Source of the DNA: Bacteroidales bacterium UBA1756
GTDB lineage: Bacteria > Bacteroidota > Bacteroidia > Bacteroidales > WCHB1-69
Reading direction: 5' to 3'
Length of the DNA: 36,828 nucleotides
Assembly: GCA_002314795.1 (NCBI GenBank)
Contig: DCHI01000001.1
Location: 1 to 36,828, forward strand
Part shown: positions 1 to 7,632 of the stretch, piece by piece
How the letters are laid out: the number at the start of each line of letters is the position of its first letter
Position numbering within the stretch: position 1 is the stretch's first letter
Notes under the pieces: model-generated
What the model was told of the DNA's origin: nothing
What the model saw: only the letters and a program-made list of their open reading frames with translations
Database searches by the model: none
Program-made: the position numbers and the translations under genes

Positions 1-67
1 CCATTCGGTCGTAGTCACTTTCCTGGAATTTGTCGGAGTTGCATAGCAGCTCCATCCACGTTCTCAT
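1..67 (-). CDS. 5' end of a truncated gene, product unknown
   Basis: The minus strand is open from an ATG at 67 to the window edge and encodes 22 residues beginning MRTWMELLCNSDKF. A TAGTTTTG promoter box lies at 104-97 on the same strand, with AGGAGG close before the ATG. A promoter, a ribosome-binding-like sequence and an open frame in the right order suggest a real gene start, but the fragment is too short to name a family. A start at the internal ATG (residue 5) is possible. Confidence 0.4.
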   Translation of the reverse strand, partial: MRTWMELLCNSDKFQESDYDRM

Positions 68-96
68 TTCCGGTGTCACGCCCTCCTGATTGGCGG

Positions 97-104
97 CAAA
101 ACTA
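97..104 (-). promoter_or_regulatory. Bacteroidota -7 promoter box for the truncated gene
   Basis: On the minus strand the bases read TAGTTTTG followed by C, matching the Bacteroidota TAnnTTTG -7 consensus. It lies 30 bases before the ATG at 67. No good TTG -33 element is seen at the usual spacing. Confidence 0.4.
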
Positions 105-194
105 CGCAAAAAAATGTAGGAAGTGATTGAGCATCTTTATGGTAGCATTTGTTTTGGGGGTTAGTGAAGGCGAAGCATATTAAAGACTTCCCTG

Positions 195-2273
195 TTATTG
201 CTTGATGATTTTTTCAGTGGTCAGGATGTTCCCGTTTTCTGTCATTTGAAGGAAATAAATTCCGGACGGAAGATTGGACAGATTGATTTCCATCTGTTGA
301 GAAGCCATCATTTTGGTCCATAATTTTTTACCAAAAATAGTATAAAGATGGATGGAAGTATTCTCTTTGACAGAGGAACAAGCGATGGTGATTTCCCCAC
401 TCGTCGGGTTCGGATAGATGTTCATCAGAACGGCGTGCGCATCGTAGTTATTGATGCTGGAAGTGTCTTCCGGCTCCTCGTGGTTCACTGTGAGACTCAG
501 TGTCAAAATGCTGTCGCAGCCCGCAGCCGTTGTGTGACGGAAAACGTAAGTTCCGGATGTCGTTCCAATTTCAAACGTAGTATCTCTATATGTATAAGGA
601 AGTTCCGTATCCAAAATGGTGACGGCATCGGTTTCATAGTAAGAGGGATGGATGTTGATGGCGACGCGATCAAGTCCTCCAATGTTGCGGCTGGTGTCGT
701 AAGTAGCTACGTAATAGGTGCCTTCCGTCGCAGGACCAATGTTGAAGTCTGTGCTGATGGCCACAGGCAAAGAGTCTGTGGCGGAAAGAAACCATTGGCA
801 AGTCTGTCCACCAAAACCTGGCGTTGCCGAGAGAACGATGTCTGCCGAACCATCGCTGCAATAACTTTGAACGGCAACGTAAGGCATAGAGATATTTGTG
901 GAAACTAAGCTGCTGTCGGCCACAACTGCGATGAGTTCGGCAGTCCCGTTGGCTCCGTTTTCACCGTTGCCACCATTTCCACCGCGACCGCCACGACCGC
1001 CGTTGGCGCCTTGGCCCGCAGAACCTGTAGAAGAACATCCGCCGCCATCGCCGCCAGCACCACCTTGACCGCCTTGGCCACCTGCACCGCCCTGTCCGCC
1101 TTGACCGGCAGTCCCAGTAACGATGGTGGTGTTCAAAATAATGGGGGTAGAAGTTTCATAGCAGTAGATTCCGAAACTGCTTCCGCCTGCAGCACCTGGG
1201 GTTCCGCCGGTGCCACCTTGGCCGCCACCGCCGCCACCGCCGCCAGCACCGCCGCAGTATTGACCGGGAATGCCCATAATGTAGTTGGTAGCGCCACCGC
1301 CACCACCACCGCCGGCTGCACCGCCGCCGCCAAGTCCGTCGGTTCCGTTATTTCCTCTTTCGGCTGGAACAAAATATTGATACCAGCTGTAAGTATTTCC
1401 TGAAGCTATGGTTTGTCCGTCGGCTCCGTTGTAGCCGTTTTCGCCAACCGTTCCGTTGTGACCGGCAGCACCGCCTGCGCCGCCCGCACCACCTTGGCCA
1501 CCAATGCCTTGTCCTCCCGTTGAACCGTTGGAACCCGCATTGCCGCCTTGACTATGGTTAACGCTGCCTTCGCCGCCATTGCCGCCACGTCCGCCGCCGC
1601 GTGCGTCGGAACCGCCGGCGCCCGCACCGCCTGTTCCTACGTCCAAGCCTTCGTTAGTCCATTCGGAAAGACCGCCGGGACCGCCTTCGCCGCCACCGTT
1701 TCCGTTGGCTCCGTTTTCACCGGCAATACCTGCTTGTCCATTCCCGCCATTGCCAGCAGTGAATTGACAGTCAACGATTTGTGTGCCAATCGAGCTGCCG
1801 GAAATGTGGAGAACATAGACGGAAGCTCCTTTGCCAGAACCCGACTGGTCGGTGTCCGTGGCCGCCGCTACGGTGATGCTCAATCGTTTCAGCATCCAGT
1901 TTGTGTCGTTGTCGGAACGAAGCCCGATTTTGTGATTACAGTCGCCAAAAGTTTCTACTGTATTGATAGTCAACTCGGTGGTTCCTCCGTTGGGATACCA
2001 AGTAAGACTGCTGAGTCCGCCTTCAATGGTAAGGTTGCTCCGGAGCTCGAGCGTATGACTTTCGTTGTAAACGCCGGAGGCAATCTTGATGCGTGTGATG
2101 GTGTCATTTCCGTTGGCCATTTCCAAAGCACGTCCGATGGTTTGCAGAGGAGTGGCGTTTGAACCGTCCGCCGCGTCATCACCCGTGGGCGATACATAAA
2201 TGGTCAAGTTTTGTGCCGTCGCCATCGTTAGGGTGACTACAAAGCATAAAAATAATGTAACTATTTTATTCAT
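195..2273 (-). CDS. secreted glycine-rich protein with type IX sorting domain
   Basis: 692 residues. A signal peptide (about 1-21, ending TMATAQ) is followed by a segment resembling the start of DUF1565/pectin-lyase-type beta-helix proteins (about 22-170, with YVSPTGDDAADGS). Residues 172-443 are a low-complexity glycine tract of NGG, QGG and GAGG runs, broken by short non-glycine islands near 285-310 and 365-388. Residues about 450-600 look like Ig-like/adhesin modules. The last 80 residues contain IYPNPTSGEITI and SGIYFLQM, the signature of a type A T9SS sorting domain. The protein is therefore probably exported by the Sec and type IX pathways and attached to or released from the cell surface. 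Its role is not recognisable. A TACTTTTG promoter box lies 36 bases upstream. The glycine tract makes the DNA locally GC-rich and creates many spurious antisense frames. Confidence 0.85.
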   Translation of the reverse strand: MNKIVTLFLCFVVTLTMATAQNLTIYVSPTGDDAADGSNATPLQTIGRALEMANGNDTITRIKIASGVYNESHTLELRSNLTIEGGLSSLTWYPNGGTTELTINTVETFGDCNHKIGLRSDNDTNWMLKRLSITVAAATDTDQSGSGKGASVYVLHISGSSIGTQIVDCQFTAGNGGNGQAGIAGENGANGNGGGEGGPGGLSEWTNEGLDVGTGGAGAGGSDARGGGRGGNGGEGSVNHSQGGNAGSNGSTGGQGIGGQGGAGGAGGAAGHNGTVGENGYNGADGQTIASGNTYSWYQYFVPAERGNNGTDGLGGGGAAGGGGGGGATNYIMGIPGQYCGGAGGGGGGGGQGGTGGTPGAAGGSSFGIYCYETSTPIILNTTIVTGTAGQGGQGGAGGQGGQGGAGGDGGGCSSTGSAGQGANGGRGGRGGNGGNGENGANGTAELIAVVADSSLVSTNISMPYVAVQSYCSDGSADIVLSATPGFGGQTCQWFLSATDSLPVAISTDFNIGPATEGTYYVATYDTSRNIGGLDRVAINIHPSYYETDAVTILDTELPYTYRDTTFEIGTTSGTYVFRHTTAAGCDSILTLSLTVNHEEPEDTSSINNYDAHAVLMNIYPNPTSGEITIACSSVKENTSIHLYTIFGKKLWTKMMASQQMEINLSNLPSGIYFLQMTENGNILTTEKIIKQ

Positions 2274-2308
2274 AATGAGTTAAATATTATTTTCAATAAA
2301 AACGGCTG

Positions 2309-2316
2309 CAAAAGTA
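2309..2316 (-). promoter_or_regulatory. Bacteroidota -7 box for the glycine-rich protein gene
   Basis: The minus strand reads TACTTTTGC, matching TAnnTTTG. It lies 36 bases before the ATG at 2273, in an AT-rich leader. No convincing -33 TTG is seen. Confidence 0.55.
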
Positions 2317-2510
2317 CTTCTTTTTATAATAGAAATTGCTTTTTTATCATATTTAGTTATGTAAATAATTGATTTTTAATAATATAAAAAAGTTAATAAA
2401 AGTTAATAGTAAATTTTGAAAGAATAAAAAGGAGCAAGAAAAGCGTGAGGGTGACAATAAAAAAGGGAAAGAGTCGTTAAAAAACTTTATTCTTTCTCAA
2501 AATAGATTTT

Positions 2511-3479
2511 ATGAAGCATTACGGACTCACCCTCCTTTACATACTTTTTTCTATCACCATTCTTCAGGCGCAAGAAGACAAGTCGCAGGAAGAAAAAGCG
2601 TATCCGCTTGATACATTGGATACAAAGGATAAATACACGAAAATCATCATCAATAGTGATTATACTTGGTCTTATTTGGACATCGACCGTCCGGACATTG
2701 ATATGGACGCGTTGTCAGACCATTGGGACACGGAAGCCATTCACGCGTACAGAGGTGTTTCCATCGAATCGTTGCCGGATACGGTGATGCTGACGCTGGT
2801 GGACGAAAGTCACCCCTTTGCTTTGCCTATCAAGGGGCAGGTTTATTCCAAGTACGGCTACCGTCGCAAACGTCCACATCGTGGCATTGATATCCCGCTT
2901 ACGACCGGAGCTCCGGTTTGTGCCGCTTTCAACGGTGTGGTTCGTGTGGCTGAAGGTAGCAGTAACACAGGTGGTTACGGAAATCTGGTGGTGATACGTC
3001 ACGATAATGGCTTGGAAACCTATTACGGCCATTTGTCGAAAATCTTGGTGAAAGACAACGAGCCCGTCCGTGCGGGTGAGCCGATTGGCTTGGGTGGCAG
3101 CACCGGACGAAGCACGGGGCCGCATCTCCACTTTGAAACCCGATACAAAGGCAAGGCCTTCGATCCCGAGCGTGTGGTGGATTGGGAAAACGGCTGCGTT
3201 CGTGACACGATTTTCTTAATCCAGAAATCCTATTTCAATATCAGCTCTCATTACGGCAAACCGGACAAAGTTACGCCCGTTGCCAATGCCAATCAGAGTA
3301 GTTCGACGGTGAAGCCGGCTACGAGCACGTCGGGCCCCGTCTATTACAAGATTCGTCAAGGCGATACGTTGGGAAAAATCGCCATCAAGTACCACACGTC
3401 AGTTTCCAAACTTTGCAAGTTGAATAAGATTCGTGAAACCACCATTTTACAAATCGGTCGCAAGCTGCGTGTGAAATAA
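2511..3479 (+). CDS. LytM (M23) peptidase with C-terminal LysM, murein hydrolase
   Basis: 322 residues. A signal peptide (1-21) is followed by an N-terminal region without a recognised domain and an M23 metallopeptidase domain at about 105-220. The zinc and catalytic residues are visible: HRGID (H123, D127), YYGHLS (H174) and HLHF (H205, H207). A Ser/Thr-rich linker leads to one LysM at 277-322 (RQGDTLGKIAIKYHTS) for peptidoglycan binding. Enzymes of this family cut peptide cross-links of peptidoglycan in the periplasm; all metal ligands are present, so it is predicted to be active rather than a NlpD/EnvC-like activator. It stands alone with 237 bases upstream. The only promoter-like sequence there (near 2412, TAAATTTTG) has one base too many for the consensus. 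Confidence 0.88.
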   Translation: MKHYGLTLLYILFSITILQAQEDKSQEEKAYPLDTLDTKDKYTKIIINSDYTWSYLDIDRPDIDMDALSDHWDTEAIHAYRGVSIESLPDTVMLTLVDESHPFALPIKGQVYSKYGYRRKRPHRGIDIPLTTGAPVCAAFNGVVRVAEGSSNTGGYGNLVVIRHDNGLETYYGHLSKILVKDNEPVRAGEPIGLGGSTGRSTGPHLHFETRYKGKAFDPERVVDWENGCVRDTIFLIQKSYFNISSHYGKPDKVTPVANANQSSSTVKPATSTSGPVYYKIRQGDTLGKIAIKYHTSVSKLCKLNKIRETTILQIGRKLRVK

Positions 3480-3519
3480 TAAATGTAAGGGAGCTTGTCC
3501 TTTATCTTGAAAATCCGTG

Positions 3520-3527
3520 TAACTTTG
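3520..3527 (+). promoter_or_regulatory. promoter for the DUF4271-hemD-rnpA-yidD run
   Basis: TAACTTTG followed by C matches the Bacteroidota -7 box. A TTG at 3495-3497, 22 bases upstream, is a possible -33 element. The box is 28 bases before the ATG at 3555. Confidence 0.55.
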
Positions 3528-3554
3528 CCCCACTTTTTCAACGTGTGAGGACAA

Positions 3555-4262
3555 ATGCTAATTAGTTGGTTATCACCATTTTTACAACATTCATCTGCTC
3601 AGGTTTCAGACGGAATGCTTCCCATTTCCGCCTATTCTGACTGGGCCACTTTTTTCCTTACGCTTTCCTTTATTCTGTTGGCCGTCAATGTCACGAGCAA
3701 TCGCCGTACATTCCGTCCCATTTTGCAGGCACTCTTCGTCCCGCGGGTTCGCTCGCAATTTTTTAGAGAAACGAAGTTGTACAACGAATGGGTCTATGCC
3801 ATCGGAATGTTGTACAATGCTTTGATACAAGGACTTTTCCTGTTTTATTTAGCGATTCTGTTTTTACCTGCAACGACTTCTTTATCGTTTCCCATTCTCT
3901 ATCTTATCTGTTTTGGGATTTTTTTGGTGGACCACTATTTCAAGTTTTTAAATTCTTCCTTTTTAGGAAGACTCTTTGGCTGTGAAAGCGAAGTTCTATC
4001 CTTCAATCACAGCAAATTCTTTTACGTTTCTACCAACTCCGTCGTTCTTCTTCCCATTCTTGCGGTGAGCATCTATCTTGGACGACCGGTGCTTCTTTTC
4101 ATTTATCTTCCGTTTTTCATCGTCACTTACGTGATGATGCTGTATCGGACTTTGACGATAAAAAAATCCACGTTAAGTTTTTTTCAATTTTTTTTGTACT
4201 TTTGCACCCTTGAAATCTTACCCTATCTCGTGTTCCTTAAAATGCTATTTTCCCTTAGATAA
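3555..4262 (+). CDS. DUF4271 integral membrane protein
   Basis: 235 residues with about five or six hydrophobic segments, for example near residues 30-45, 85-105, 112-130, 168-185, 190-205 and 215-232. It has a polar loop with RNRRTFRP-type basic residues near 45-70. The family (DUF4271) is found in Bacteroidota, where it often lies directly upstream of uroporphyrinogen-III synthase and rnpA, as here. Its function is unknown. The assignment rests on topology, length and this conserved neighbourhood rather than on a catalytic motif. A promoter box for hemD lies inside its last codons. Confidence 0.75.
   Translation: MLISWLSPFLQHSSAQVSDGMLPISAYSDWATFFLTLSFILLAVNVTSNRRTFRPILQALFVPRVRSQFFRETKLYNEWVYAIGMLYNALIQGLFLFYLAILFLPATTSLSFPILYLICFGIFLVDHYFKFLNSSFLGRLFGCESEVLSFNHSKFFYVSTNSVVLLPILAVSIYLGRPVLLFIYLPFFIVTYVMMLYRTLTIKKSTLSFFQFFLYFCTLEILPYLVFLKMLFSLR
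4197..4204 (+). promoter_or_regulatory. internal promoter box before hemD
   Basis: TACTTTTG followed by CACCC, within the 3' end of the DUF4271 gene and about 100 bases before the hemD ATG at 4306. The match to the -7 consensus is exact; no -33 element is clear. It would allow hemD-rnpA-yidD to be transcribed separately. Confidence 0.45.
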
Positions 4263-4305
4263 TTGGGCGTTTCACAAGAAAAGAGAATTAAACGTTTTTG
4301 CGTAA

Positions 4306-5070
4306 ATGAAAATAAAAAACATCCTCATCTCACAAAATCCTCCGGCAGATTTCGACAAGTCACCCTATGCTGAGCTGAAGCGGAAATATAGTATCAACAT
4401 CGATTTCTATAAATTTTTCAAAGTAGAAGCTTTCACTTCGCGTGAGTTCCGTGAGGCCAAGGTTAACATCTTGGATCATTCTGCCATCATTTTTTCAAGC
4501 AAAAACATCATTGATTATTTCTTCAATATCATTAAGGAAATCCGTGTGGAACTTCCCGAAGATATGAAGTACATCTGCACGACAGACGCCGCTGCTTTCT
4601 ATTTGCAGAACTATATCCAGTTCCGTAAACGCAAAGTGTTTTTCAATAAGAACAACGATCCCAAGGGACTTTTTGATTTGATTTTGAAAAATCAGGATTG
4701 TAAGTTCTTGATTCCTTGCGGAAACGATATGCCTTCGACGCCGCTGACGCAGTTCTGTGACGAACGCAACATTGCTTATACGCAGGCCGCCATCTTCAAA
4801 AACGTGCCCGCCAACTTGAAAGAAGAGGTCGATATCAATAAATACGATATGATTATCTTTTTCAGTCCCTCCGGAATACAGTCTTTGCAAAGCAACTTCC
4901 CCGATTATGAGCAGGGAGAAGTCGCTTTCGGCGCATTGGGCGACCTTGCAGCTAATGCCGTGACCGGCGCCGGTTATACGCTTCACGTCAAAGCTCCCTC
5001 CAAGGAAGCCCCCTCCATTACCGCGGCAATGGATATTTTCTTGAAAGAATATGCAACCAGAAGACGCTAA
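4306..5070 (+). CDS. hemD: uroporphyrinogen-III synthase
   Basis: 254 residues, a usual length for HemD. It closes and inverts ring D of hydroxymethylbilane to give uroporphyrinogen III in tetrapyrrole synthesis. HemD is poorly conserved, so the call rests on the two-domain alpha/beta appearance, the start KNILISQNPP and the late segment IIFFSPSGIQSL, which matches the conserved F-T/S-S-P-S-G motif of the family. The position between DUF4271 and rnpA, as in other Bacteroidota, supports it. The gene overlaps rnpA by 20 bases. No other heme gene is present in the window. Confidence 0.8.
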   Translation: MKIKNILISQNPPADFDKSPYAELKRKYSINIDFYKFFKVEAFTSREFREAKVNILDHSAIIFSSKNIIDYFFNIIKEIRVELPEDMKYICTTDAAAFYLQNYIQFRKRKVFFNKNNDPKGLFDLILKNQDCKFLIPCGNDMPSTPLTQFCDERNIAYTQAAIFKNVPANLKEEVDINKYDMIIFFSPSGIQSLQSNFPDYEQGEVAFGALGDLAANAVTGAGYTLHVKAPSKEAPSITAAMDIFLKEYATRRR

Positions 5071-5461
5071 AAATCAGCATCTTACTTTTAAAAAAAAGGA
5101 ACGAATCTGTTCCAAACTGACGATTGAACGCTTGCTTGAAAAAAAGCAAAAGTTTTTCGTTTATCCTTTCAAATGCTACTACGATTTTACGCCTCGTACC
5201 GATGCCGATTCCGTTCACCGGATTCTTATCACTGTGCCGAAACGCAATTTCAAGCACGCCGTCGATCGTAACCGACTCAAACGTCTCATTCGCGAGGCAT
5301 ATCGTCAAAATCATCGTCAAATATTTGATAATCAGATTCCTGATAATCTTCGGAGCGATCTCTTTTTTCTCTATGTGGGAAAGGAAATTCTGCCCTATAA
5401 TTTAATTGAAGACAAAATAATAGAGATACTTCAACGTTTAACAAAGGTTGTACGTTCGTGA
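5051..5461 (+). CDS. rnpA: ribonuclease P protein component
   Basis: 136 residues. RnpA binds the catalytic RNA of RNase P and helps mature tRNA 5' ends. The RNR signature is clear in the segment FKHAVDRNRLKRLIREAYR, preceded by the conserved F-cluster KFFVYPFKCYY. The start at 5051 lies inside hemD; the basic N-terminus KKKERICSKLTIERLL is family-like, so this start is plausible. It is followed immediately by yidD with the junction TGATG, which implies translational coupling. Confidence 0.92.
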   Translation: MQPEDAKNQHLTFKKKERICSKLTIERLLEKKQKFFVYPFKCYYDFTPRTDADSVHRILITVPKRNFKHAVDRNRLKRLIREAYRQNHRQIFDNQIPDNLRSDLFFLYVGKEILPYNLIEDKIIEILQRLTKVVRS

Positions 5462-5715
5462 TGAAGCATCTCTTAAAAAGCATCTACCTTTTTATTAAAA
5501 AGTGTCTTTCTTCATTGATGATTTTTCTTATAAAAGTCTATCAGTGGACACTTTCGCCTTTCATTGGACGCAGTTGCCGTTATACGCCCACCTGCTCGAA
5601 CTACGGCATTGAAGCCATCCGGAAACACGGTCCGTTCAAGGGAGGATGGCTCACGTTCAAACGAATCCTATCCTGCAACCCGTGGGGAGGAAGCGGCTAT
5701 GACCCCGTTCCGTGA
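5461..5715 (+). CDS. yidD: YidD membrane protein insertion efficiency factor
   Basis: 84 residues from the ATG at 5461, which shares one base with the rnpA stop codon. A GTG at 5458 would add one residue. YidD is a small membrane-associated protein thought to assist YidC-dependent insertion. The diagnostic motif is present: YQWTLSPFIGRSCRYTPTCSNYGIEAI, containing SPxxGxxCRYxPTCSxY, followed by GGWLTFKRILSCNPWGGSGYDPVP. An N-terminal amphipathic/hydrophobic helix (8-27) precedes it. The coupling with rnpA is typical of bacteria. Confidence 0.93.
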   Translation: MKHLLKSIYLFIKKCLSSLMIFLIKVYQWTLSPFIGRSCRYTPTCSNYGIEAIRKHGPFKGGWLTFKRILSCNPWGGSGYDPVP

Positions 5716-5769
5716 TTTTTAAACAGAATTATCAGAATCAAAAATTCCATCATATCTAAAAATTGTAAA

Positions 5770-7422
5770 ATGACGAACTTTAAATCACTGAAAAATACGT
5801 TGTTGGCTTTTGTTCTCTCTTTTGTTATCCTGACACCCGCGCAGGCACAAAACGATTTTGAGATTGCAAAGAATGTAGATATTTTTGTCACGGTACTCCG
5901 TGAGTTGAACGCCAAGTACGCCGATGAAATCACCCCCGGTGACTTGACGCAGACGGCCATTGATGCTATGCTTGAAAGTTTGGACCCCTACACGGTTTAC
6001 TATCCGGAAAATAAAATCGAGGATGTCAAAATGATGACGGCCGGTCAGTACGGTGGCATTGGCGCCCTGATTCAGCAACACGAAAAAGAGGTGCTCATCT
6101 CTGAAATCTACGAAGGTTGTCCCGCACAGAAAAGCGGACTTTTGGCCGGCGACGTGATTTTGAAGGTGGATGGAAAATCGACGGAAGGTAAGAACTCCTC
6201 CGATGTGAGCGCCATCTTGAAAGGCCAGCCGGGAAGCACACTGGCTTTGGAAGTCTTCCGTCCGACCAAGAATAAAAAACTCACTTTCAATATCAAACGT
6301 GAGGAAGTGAAACTCCCGAATCTTCCCTATTATGGAATGTTGGACTCCGAAATCGGTTACATCAAGTTGGATCAGTTTACCGAAAATGCCGGCAAAGAGG
6401 TGAGGGATGCCTTCACCGATTTGAAAAAGCAGGGTATGAAAAAGTTGGTCTTCGACCTTCGCAACAACGGCGGCGGTTTGTTGCAGGAAGCGGTGAAAAT
6501 TATGAACATTTTCGTTGACCAGGGAACAATTATCGTGACGACGAAGGGAAAGATTCCGGAACAAAACAACACGTTCCGTACGCCCGCAGCCGCATTGGAC
6601 AAAGACATTCCGGTTGTGGTGCTGGTGAACGAGATGAGTGCCTCCGCTTCCGAAATCGTTTCCGGTTCCTTCCAAGATTTGGACCGCGGCGTCATCATAG
6701 GCAAGAAAACGTTTGGAAAAGGGCTGGTGCAAAATATCGTGCCGCTCAGTTTCAATTCCACGATGAAACTCACGGTTTCAAAATACTACATTCCCAGTGG
6801 CCGTTGCGTGCAGAATATTGACTATTTTGAGAAAGATACTACCAAAAAACCGGTACATATTCCTGATTCATTGGCTGTTGCTTTCAAAACCAAAAATGGC
6901 AGAACCGTTTATGACAAGGGCGGCGTCGAACCGGACGTGCTCACTCCCGAAGTAGAAGCCAGCAACGTGCTTTTGTCGTTGGTTCTCAACAACCTCGTAT
7001 TTGATTTTGCCAATATGTACCACGCCAATCACACGGTCATTCCGCCGGCGGCCGAGTTTACCGTTGACGACGATCTCTATGCCGAATTTGTTGCGTTTCT
7101 GAAAGACAAAGATTACAATTACAAAACGGAAACGGAGTACGTGCTGGACGATTTGAAAGAATCGGCGGATTTGGACAAATATTGGAACAAACTGAAACCG
7201 ATGTACGACTCAATGTTGGAGACCATCAAAAAGGAGAAGGAAGCCGACTTGCAGACGTACAAAGGGGAAATTTCCGAGTACTTGGCGTCTGAAATCGCCG
7301 TCCGTTATTATTATCAGAAAGGCAGAATCATCAGTCAGCTTTCCATCGATCCCGATATTGCCGAAGCGAAAAAGGTATTGAATGATACGGCTCGCTATCG
7401 TTCAATTTTGAAATTGAAGTAA
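5770..7422 (+). CDS. S41 family C-terminal processing peptidase
   Basis: 550 residues. A signal peptide (1-27, ending PAQAQ) is followed by an N-terminal helical region, a PDZ domain (about 87-180, with GGIGALIQQ and GLLAGDVILKVDG) and the S41 catalytic core (about 190-390). The Ser-Lys dyad fits S292 in SASASE and K317 in TFGKG, with the 25-residue spacing of the CtpA family. The substrate motif region FDLRNNGGGLL is intact. The C-terminal ~150 residues are a helical extension common in Bacteroidota members. It would act in the periplasm, trimming or degrading proteins from their C-termini. It lies 54 bases after yidD without a clear promoter and ends in a strong terminator at 7449-7490. Confidence 0.9.
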   Translation: MTNFKSLKNTLLAFVLSFVILTPAQAQNDFEIAKNVDIFVTVLRELNAKYADEITPGDLTQTAIDAMLESLDPYTVYYPENKIEDVKMMTAGQYGGIGALIQQHEKEVLISEIYEGCPAQKSGLLAGDVILKVDGKSTEGKNSSDVSAILKGQPGSTLALEVFRPTKNKKLTFNIKREEVKLPNLPYYGMLDSEIGYIKLDQFTENAGKEVRDAFTDLKKQGMKKLVFDLRNNGGGLLQEAVKIMNIFVDQGTIIVTTKGKIPEQNNTFRTPAAALDKDIPVVVLVNEMSASASEIVSGSFQDLDRGVIIGKKTFGKGLVQNIVPLSFNSTMKLTVSKYYIPSGRCVQNIDYFEKDTTKKPVHIPDSLAVAFKTKNGRTVYDKGGVEPDVLTPEVEASNVLLSLVLNNLVFDFANMYHANHTVIPPAAEFTVDDDLYAEFVAFLKDKDYNYKTETEYVLDDLKESADLDKYWNKLKPMYDSMLETIKKEKEADLQTYKGEISEYLASEIAVRYYYQKGRIISQLSIDPDIAEAKKVLNDTARYRSILKLK

Positions 7423-7448
7423 TTGCGATTCTTCTTTTTAGAGGTGAA

Positions 7449-7490
7449 AAAAACCGTAGAGGCGCAAAATCGTGAGCCTCTACGGTTTTT
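7449..7490 (+). terminator. intrinsic terminator after the S41 peptidase
   Basis: A perfect 15-base-pair inverted repeat (arms 7449-7463 and 7476-7490, core CCGTAGAGGC) with a 12-base loop ends in a run of T. It separates the peptidase gene from htpG. Confidence 0.9.
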
Positions 7491-7505
7491 ATATAAAATC
7501 TCCTA

Positions 7506-7518
7506 TGACAAAATGTCA
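7506..7518. promoter_or_regulatory. palindrome TGACA-AAA-TGTCA upstream of htpG
   Basis: A perfect 5-base inverted repeat with a 3-base spacer. It ends 11 bases before the -24 GG of the sigma-54-like promoter. Its place and symmetry suggest an operator or activator site, but no cognate regulator is known from this window. Confidence 0.4.
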
Positions 7519-7528
7519 GCAACTATTT

Positions 7529-7543
7529 TGGCACGGTGTTTGC
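7529..7543 (+). promoter_or_regulatory. sigma-54 (-24/-12) promoter candidate for htpG
   Basis: The bases read TGGCAC-N5-TTGC, with the full 16-base form TGGCACGGTGTTTGCT, an exact match to the sigma-54 consensus. GG (7530-7531) and GC (7542-7543) are spaced as required. No TAnnTTTG box is present between 7423 and 7632. The predicted start of transcription is near 7555, giving a leader of about 78 bases. An alternative reading is that GGCACG (7530-7535) and CGTGCC (7548-7553) form an inverted repeat of their own. Confidence 0.55.
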
Positions 7544-7556
7544 TAATCGTGCCCGC

Positions 7557-7585
7557 GTTTTTCTTTATTATAAAAAAAGAAAAAC
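7557..7585 (+). other. AT-rich hairpin in the htpG leader
   Basis: Arms GTTTTTCTTT (7557-7566) and AAAGAAAAAC (7576-7585) are perfectly complementary over 10 bases, with a 9-base loop. If transcription starts near 7555 the hairpin sits at the very 5' end of the mRNA. It could stabilise the message or respond to temperature; it does not cover the start codon at 7633. Confidence 0.4.
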
Positions 7586-7632
7586 TATCTTTAGATAAAT
7601 TATTAGAAATCAAATAAATAAAATAATAAACT

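Noticed and set aside
1011..2162. Plus-strand frames rich in Ala and Thr opposite the glycine-rich gene
   Set aside because: They are shadows of the GC-rich glycine codons; glycine codons read in reverse give Ala/Pro/Thr runs without start signals or domains.
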